Notes under the pieces: model-generated
Seen by the model: the letters and a program-made list of their open reading frames with translations, nothing else
Database searches by the model: none
What the model was told of the DNA's origin: nothing
Part shown: positions 56,216 through 64,000 of the stretch, in pieces
How positions within the stretch are numbered: the stretch's first letter is position 1
Layout: every line of letters starts with the position of its first letter
Source of the DNA: Pithys albifrons albifrons
Taxonomy: Eukaryota > Chordata > Aves > Passeriformes > Thamnophilidae
Assembly (NCBI RefSeq): GCF_047495875.1
Contig: NC_092497.1
Location: forward strand, 71,046,134-71,110,133
Length of the DNA: 64,000 bases
Direction: 5' to 3'
Made by a program: the position numbers and the translations under genes

Positions 56216-59200
56216 TATGCTATTCAAATGGAATTGTTTCTAATGTAACTAACAGTGTCCAAGATAGTCACGTGAACATAACTTTGCTATCCACAGAAGG
56301 TAGAATATGAATAAGTATGAAAGTACAGGCAGGAATAACCAATAATTAACTGTCTACTTACAAATTACTTAAAATCACAAGATTTTATTATGAATTTAGT
56401 TGGTCTCATAGGCTGAGTGTTCATCAGCACCTAGAAACTGAAGCCTTCAGTATGTAAGTGCTTCAGAAGAGTTGCAAGATAAGCAAAAGGAATCACCAGT
56501 GGTTCTGTACCAATTTATCTGCAATGGAAAATGGCCTCACATATCAGATCAACCATCAACAATATTTTTCCCCTCTTTAATCAAGTAAAAATTGGAATAT
56601 TACAATTAACAATTATAATTAGGGGAAATATTTTGCTTTCTTTTTGTTGTAATTTCTGTAAATGTATTTAAATAGCTTGTGGATCTTTGATATTATTTTA
56701 ACTGAAAGGCATTGCTTATGGTAACAAGAAGTGCTTGTTATACTGTCCTCGCTGAAGTTTACAGTAAAGTACATTGCCCATTGTTTGGTAATTGTTACAG
56801 AGCAGCATCACATTGACATTGTTTCAACTAAGATATGTTTGAGGAAGATGAATTTGTCCATGACTTTTGCCTGAGTTCTGCAGGAAATGAGAACTTCTTA
56901 ATCTGTTGTGAAATTCTGTACAAATTTGTGATGAACATATTGTTCATAATCATTATATGAATAATAGTACTAAAATATTTTAAGTACACATAGAAATGAC
57001 CCCTTTCCTTCTTTGTGTTATTGACATTGATATCAGTTAAAAGCATGTTGAATGAATAAATAATTAAAAAAAACCCCTGAATTTTACTGGCAATAGACTA
57101 TCAATCATTTCTTCTTTCTCTTCCTGCGTGCTCCGCCCCTTCCCCACCCTCCCCCCCAGATATGCCTGAACTGTCTTTGTCTACTTTTTCTTCTCTTTCC
57201 TTCTTAAGAAACCATTTAGTTCTGTGGAATATCAATGAAGTGAGATCTGTATTAATCAAGTCTTGCCAGTTTCCACATCTGTTCTTTTCAACAATTTCTG
57301 TGTTAAATTTTGTTTTCTAAATCCTGATTCTGTAGTTCATCTCTGTAAACTGTGTAAAGGACTCAAGTTAAGGATATTAGAGCATAATTGTCTGTGAGGG
57401 ATTTACATGCCCAAAAGGACCTTTCACTTTCTTTCAAGCAAACTATCTTCCAATTTAGTGCATGAAGGTAACAAAGAAGAAAGACATAAATAAATATATG
57501 AATTGAACTCACTATCTATGGCAGGAAACATCATCCTGTAGTTCATTTTATAAACCTCACAGGTTGAACAGCAAAATTCTGTTCAAGTCGATTTCTCTGC
57601 TGCTTTATGGGCAAGATTGTTCCAAAGCCTCATTAATGGAATAGAACATTATTTCTTACTTTGCTTATGTTGTATTTTACATTTAACTTACAAAAGAAAT
57701 CTGCTAAGACTACTCCACCAGATTATTTTTTAAATTTATTTTTAAACTTCTGATTGTTGTGGGATGGATAGATGGCTTTCTACCTTCTGACCTGAGTGCC
57801 TTAAACTAGTGACTGTCCTAGACCTGATGGATGATTTGTCTTGTGATGAGGACTAAAATAGTGACTGATAGCATATATCAGCCTAGCACAAAAATTCTTT
57901 TTTTACAGTAGCAATGTTTGTCTTAGTGGAAGGAGCAAAAATCAGAAAGCAGGAAAAAATCCCAAAGACTTATTTCAACCTCTAATGTCATATTACAAGA
58001 TAATGTTGATCTAGTTCTGAGTAACTGTGATTGGTTTTCTACATGTGTCGTCTTTAGGACAAACAGTGCAATAAAATGAAGCTGTTTCAGGTAGCTCACA
58101 GTCTCTACTACAATAATTTGTCAGGTTCACAGACTTTATTACAATAAATTTTCCCATGATTTTATAAAGAAGAGAATAAATATAACATTCACAATGGAAG
58201 TATCAATTCAAGAGCATAATTTTTTTGACTATAATACTTGTCAATTACCATCCACAATGTTTAGTTTAGATTTTATCAGAATATACAAAACATGTCACAA
58301 GACCAAAACCCACGTTTTCTGTTGTCTAAAAGGCAGTCTTGACAACTTTATCAGGAGTAATTTCTCTAATGAGTAGTGTTATACAATAAAGATGGTTCAA
58401 TTGAAAAAGTCTGAAGTCTGCAGAACTGCTATTGAGAAAAAAATGGAGTAATCTTTAAAAGAAAAGAAAACTATAATTATTTTCAAATTTTCAAAACTTT
58501 AAAATGCAAAGTCCATTTAATACCAGGTGTCCTTTATAAACAATATATAATACTGGTTTTGTTTTCAACTGTAATTTTATTGTCTTTGTTAATTTTTTTT
58601 TCATTTATATACAAAAATATGCATTTGTGAATACAGTCTGTGCAAATCAGTGTTACTCCCAGATGCTGGATTTACTGTGTCCTAGTTGCTATTGAACATT
58701 CAGAAAGAGCTACAAGTGAAAATCTCAGTTTAGGAATCTTCTTCCATTTATTTTTCTCTTGAGAAATGCAATGTCTTAACTAACTGTGTCAAATGATGTA
58801 TGATGTGAATTGTCCTCTGAGCTGCAGAAACCTGAGTGCTTTAGAGATATGTAACTGCATAACAGTGGAGATTAATGAAGATAGATGCAGTAAATAGAAA
58901 GACTATTCTTAATAGAAGTATTTTTAAAATGTCCCATCAAACTGAGAAATTAGTAGTCTAAATGTTAAAAGAAGAAAGAAAAGAAAAAAAAAAAAGAAAA
59001 AAATCAAGTGATGCTGAGAAGCAGCTGCCTTAACCAATCGCTTTCTTAAAGCATTAATGATCAAGAAATTGCGACCATGAAAACTGATAATTTCATATTA
59101 CTTTTCTGATATGTTTGTCTTCGAGCTTATTCTTCTTGTTCTTCACCTATCCTATGCTAATGACAGGAATATTTCTGAGAATATATTGAATCAGCAGCCT

Positions 59201-62200
59201 GTAATATAATGGAGCAGTTGTACCACCTTTTTCTGCAACTCAAATCCTTTTTGTGGACTTCACTGACTTTCCTACTACTCATACATACTTCATATCTTAG
59301 CCCAACCATCTTTAAACTGTTAAATGTTTCACATTTCTGTAATAAATGTTTTCTTACCTCATGTGCATATGATACTGTCTATTGGGCACACTCATGAGTC
59401 TATGTTGATTTTTTTCTGGTGAGCAGGAATTAAACATTCAGGACAAAGAAGATTTGAATGTTTTGGTATGAATATTTAGCTATAAATAAATGACTAAATT
59501 AATAACCCAAAGCAATGAAAGGGTGGTGGGAAATAAAGGTGGTATAGACTTTCTGTGAAATTACCAGTTCAATGTCAATTGCAACTTCTTGAGACATATA
59601 CTAAAAATCTATCACGTGAGCTAAATCACTTTTATAGAATTTGGTTACCTGTATGTTTTACTGCCATGTGCTTTAAACCTATTGCAGGTTAATGTGGGTC
59701 TGTTCAATTTGTGTGTGTGATACCAGGCTTTCTTATAAGGTTAAGCACATCTGTTTATACAAATGTTATAAAATTGTGCATAGTTAGTCGCTTAATTGTG
59801 GGGAGTGACTAACATCTATGTCTAGAAGCAGTGCATAGAATTGATATTGCTGGTACTGAAAAATCTTGAATATGACTTGGGTTTGGGAAATGTTAGAGAG
59901 CCTTGATACATTCAAGCCTTGATGCTTCTTTGCATTCAACCTTCAGTTATTAAATTCACAGAATTCAAGGAAGGGAGTAGAAATTGAACTTAGCACGTAA
60001 ATTTCCCTGAATTCTACATTAGATACCTGGGTTGAGCTCAACTCTAATGCAGACTAGATCAGGAAGCCTCATACTTCTTTGAGGTCTTTGCACAAGGTAT
60101 GTAAAACAAAACTAATTTTTTCAATTTTTGTTCCCTAGACTGACCTAAGTTAAAGAATATTGCATATATTGCTACTGGTATTAATGGTGAAATATTGGTA
60201 AATGCATCCTTCTGGTTACTCTGAGTAAAACTCTGTTCTCTGCGTATCAAGTGATTCTGAAATAAACAGCAATTTTTAATGTGGTTTGCCTAAAAACCTC
60301 ACAGGCGGCATCACAGTGGGTGATTAGGCTTGTAGTGAATTTATGAGATTAGGGAACATTATATACAAGCAATATCATTTGCCACACATGCTATTTATAA
60401 CTACCATAGCTGTTGGTTATTCATGAAGAGCTTTTTCAACCTAGCTTGCTTTTCTTCTGTATGTGAATTTTCTCTCAAGAATCTCAAACCATGTCCTGTT
60501 TCTGGACCTTTAAGAAGCATGTACTTTTGTGAGCTAAGCATGCCTCTGTAGTAAGCCCTCTGTGCCAAGATCCTCCAAGAGTAAGTGAGAGCTACTTGAG
60601 GTTCTGGATGAAGTTTTTGCTTCTCACTTTCAACCACAGATAACTACTTTTGTGTTTTCTCATAATGTTCTCTTGTTTTTGCCTTATTCAATAGTGGTAA
60701 TAGCAATACCATTAGTAGCAGGATTAATAACAAAATCTTCTGACTGACTTCAGGCTCCTAACTTTTTGTTACTGAGATATGGCATTAGATTTGCAAATGG
60801 TGCAACAATACTTATGTACAAGTCACCTGAACTGTGTGGCTGAAAAATTCACTTTGCTATACTCTTTTCCTGAATTATTCATCAGTCTGAGACAGCTTTC
60901 TCATGCTTGGAAAGGCAGTTCATGAAATAGGATTCTTCTGACGATTTTTTACAGAAGCTACTTTTCCCCACTGCCCAGAAGGTTCAGGAAAAAGGGAGTT
61001 CACTAGCCTCTGCCAGTAGATGTTCTGCACAATGATCTTTAGCTGATCTTTAGTTTCTTTCTGCGCATTGCATAGCTGACTAAATATCCAAACCTGAATG
61101 AACTCTGAAAGGAGGAAAAAGTGCAAAAGCAGTAACATGATACTGGTTTCACAGCACTGCCAAATCTCATGAGTTCTTTTTAAAGATTTATTCTTTTAGG
61201 GCTTGCCCTTTAAAGCTACTTGTGAAAAACTGCTCTCCCACTGCAAGATAACTTAGTTTTGAGGTTGTGTATTCCAAAGCCACAGAGGTAGGAACAGTGG
61301 ATCACTGAGTGGCAATGCTCCCTCTCCATTTAACAAGGTCTCTAGTTGTAAAGTTTCTGTGACAGATTGAGTGACGTATTAATAGCAAAAAAAAAAAAAA
61401 AAGCTGTGGTAATTGTAAGGCCTTCTTTTGTTCTTCCTATTTAAATCCTTATGGGAGCTCTTTATCTCTATTTATGAGTAAAAGGTACTTAATACAGTTT
61501 ACAGTTTACTTGATTTTTAATCAAGGACAACTTGAACATATTTATTACCTGAGACAATTACCAGACCTTTCAACATAGTGTACATGATTTTGCATTTGTC
61601 ATACCAGGTAATGCTAATCCACAATTCTATAACATTTACCTAAGCCTCAAATTTTGCCTTGCCAACTTTGTGAAGTCTAAAACAGCACAATTCAGTTATG
61701 GGGTCAAAACTGAATCATTTGTCAAACACACACTTTGCAATATATAAACTCTGGAGGTAGGACACAGATAAAAGGGAAGGGTTATGCAAACAAGGTAAGC
61801 ACAAAGCAGCTGCAGACACTCTTGTAACATAATTGGAAAACTATTTCTTATCTCACAAGGAAGACAGGGCTATAAAACATAGTTAGGTTTTAACAAACAC
61901 GATTTTGCTGTATTTTCTTGGACCTCCCTGTTTCAAGGTTTTCATCGAATTTCCATAGAATTACCATTGAATTTCTGGAGAAAGAGGGAATGCGTATATT
62001 TTCAGGGAGAATGTGAAAAGGAAGCTTCAAAAAATTCCTAGCCAAGATTTGGAAGTGCACTGACAATATGGCAAGAAACTACGGGAAATTAGGAGGACTT
62101 GCAATTTTGTAAAACTAATGAGACTTACTAGAAATTGGATTAAGTTTTTTGTTACATGTGCACGTGTTAATACACAGCATAATCCTAAACACTTCAACTG

Positions 62201-64000
62201 AGCATGAAACTTCTCTGTACTAGCAACTATTTACATGCACAGAAATCAAAGACAGTCCTTGCCTTGAGGAGCTGACAATCCGAAGTAAATCAGGAAGAGA
62301 AATACTGGTGCAGTGAGTTGAAAAGCACCCCAAGGTCAGACAGTACTGAGAAGAGAACTTCCTGTTTTCCAGCTGCTGTTCTCAGCACATAAAGGAGCCT
62401 GAAGGCTAACATCTATACACGTTCCTATAAACAAGACATAAATGTAATTAGTAATATGAATATTTATTTGTATAGGTATTATAAATATAAAGACTGGCTA
62501 TACCCTGTGTTTTTCACCATCTAGGATGCTAACAGCCATCTACTGCTACCACAAAAGACTGTTTCAGGCTTGTGAAAACACATGTCTTTGTTAATTGCAG
62601 TGATCATGAATGCTCTCCCCATTACTTCCCAAATGACTGTGGTATCATCTGTCAAGAAGTACACTTAATTTAGTATGTTAGGATGAGTTTTCTCAGATGC
62701 TTCTTTATTTGTATCATCTAACCTGTCTTCTGCAAAGATCTAGGAAGTCTTGTCTTTCAAATACATCCCCAGTGTCAAATAGAGCGTTTCAAGATAATAT
62801 GAGATAAAGAAAGGGGTAGTATTCTCACCAGCAGAAATAAGTACTGGTTTTGCCCCCTTTTTCTGGACTTTCTAGCATTGTATTGTAAAGCATACTTGTG
62901 TTAACAACTACATTTTTTTTTTTTGCTGATACAAAACTCCGCACATTTTCACTTTAAATTCTAAGCATAGATAGACTTTTGTTTAATTTTACATCAAATA
63001 AAATATTTGTGAATTTCATTGTACTGGACCAGCCTGATTTTAATTTGTGATTTCTACACCTTGTTTCCTATAAATGAATAGTGGCTATAGTTTGAAAACA
63101 AGTGTTGATCTCTTCAAACCATCTTAGAACTTCATTGTAGATTGAACTGAATGTGAGAAACCTGCTGAAAGTAAAATAAAATGGTCTTCTGCTTCAAGTC
63201 CCTTCTGAATTTAATGCATGGGAAAAAAACTTTTTAATACTTCTGTGCCATGTTCTAGTTTCACTCTGTAATTTTATTCTTCCTTGGACTTCAAAACACA
63301 GCTGAAATTTCACTGTAAAGCAAAGCACGTTGTCTTAAAAGGAAAATTAACTAGAAAGATTTCCAAGAAGCATTATCCTGGTAGTTAGCAAAAGCTAATG
63401 AAAGTTATGAAGCAATTATAAAAAAGATCTATACTACATTTCTAAAAGTTAGTCAGAAGAATTCTAACCATACTGTAAAAACTGCAAATCCATTTGGTAA
63501 ATCATAGAGTTCTTGGCTCTGATAATATCCTGTAGGGCTGAATTATCTACATACATCTTGCTCTGTAAATCTTATCCACATTTAATCCCATTAGTTTTGA
63601 ATACTGTGGATTATATAATGAGTCATCCTTACTTCTTAATTAGAACATAATCTGATTTATTAGCTGTAGGGCAATGGTGTTTCTGCCTACTCTTTGGTAT
63701 GCTTTACCTGCAGGGAACAAAGATCTGCTTTAAAGGTCATAGGACATGCAAACTAAACAATAACTAAAAATGATTACAAGTTTCAGGATATGAAACAATT
63801 TTAAACTGATTGTTCAGATAAAATAACTTACTTATTCATGGCTATCCTACAAGATGTACTATGATTCGGAACCTGAAACAAGTTGAGGCATACTTAAATG
63901 AATCTTGTGCCCTGAAGATTCACCTTCTTTCATTGTTTTTTTTTTATTGTTTGTTTTGTTTTTCCTATTGCTTTTCCTTTTAATTCTTATGTAAGTGCCT
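56216..64000. other. AT-rich non-coding stretch to the window end
   Basis: No recognised LINE, LTR, RNA gene or supported exon. Low-complexity patches occur at 58970-59005 (A/G) and 61387-61402 (poly-A). Confidence 0.45.

Noticed and set aside
60401..60637. 78-codon minus-strand frame with protein-like composition
   Set aside because: No family recognised and no splice signals at its edges; kept out for lack of evidence.
1..64000. CRISPR arrays, tRNA or rRNA genes, phage or bacterial defence systems
   Set aside because: None seen. The repeats present are LINEs, LTRs and microsatellites of a vertebrate genome.

Overview
The window reads as bird nuclear DNA. It is AT-rich, has no operon-like gene packing, and carries many CR1 LINE fragments in both orientations ending in the ATTCTRTG-type tail typical of birds and other reptiles. 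It also holds avian-style endogenous retroviruses and LTRs, plus one well-formed host exon with canonical splice sites. An RTE-clade LINE with both endonuclease and reverse transcriptase domains fills the left end. RTE elements of the AviRTE type are known from only some bird lineages, so this may narrow the taxon, but species cannot be named from sequence alone. No tRNA, rRNA, CRISPR array or prokaryote-like system was seen.

Layout. 1-4305: a decayed RTE LINE on the minus strand, cut off by the window start, with a solo ERV LTR (3295-3922, 5-bp target duplication) nested in its 5' region. 4306-9700: AT-rich sequence with two CR1 scraps. About 9700-19316: a CR1 LINE on the plus strand, interrupted in ORF1 by a complete LTR-to-LTR provirus on the minus strand (9907-16688, target duplication GAGCT). 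The provirus belongs to the same LTR family as the solo LTR. It has an intact 729-codon gag, a single TAG between gag and an in-frame pro-pol, three TGA breaks in pol, no env, and a PBS matching tRNA-Lys. 21.9-24.9 kb: a cluster of four CR1 pieces in alternating orientation. 26-31 kb: several LTRs and LTR remnants (two with alpharetrovirus-like spacing of TATA box and AATAAA) and an env-like tail. 41-43.4 kb: two more LTRs, one containing a TA/CA microsatellite. 46,076-46,195: a 120-bp candidate coding exon on the plus strand, followed by a CR1 3' end at 46.9-47.3 kb. The rest, to 64 kb, is AT-rich sequence that looks intronic or intergenic.

How it fits together: if the exon at 46 kb is real, much of the window is probably intron or flank of a plus-strand host gene, with the provirus antisense to it. 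No second exon could be defended. The most interesting material is the provirus: an apparent stop-codon readthrough design with a possible pseudoknot, a Gag with hydrophobic N-terminal segments and an internal 37-residue repeat, and an intact gag next to a broken pol despite LTRs that differ at only four substituted positions.
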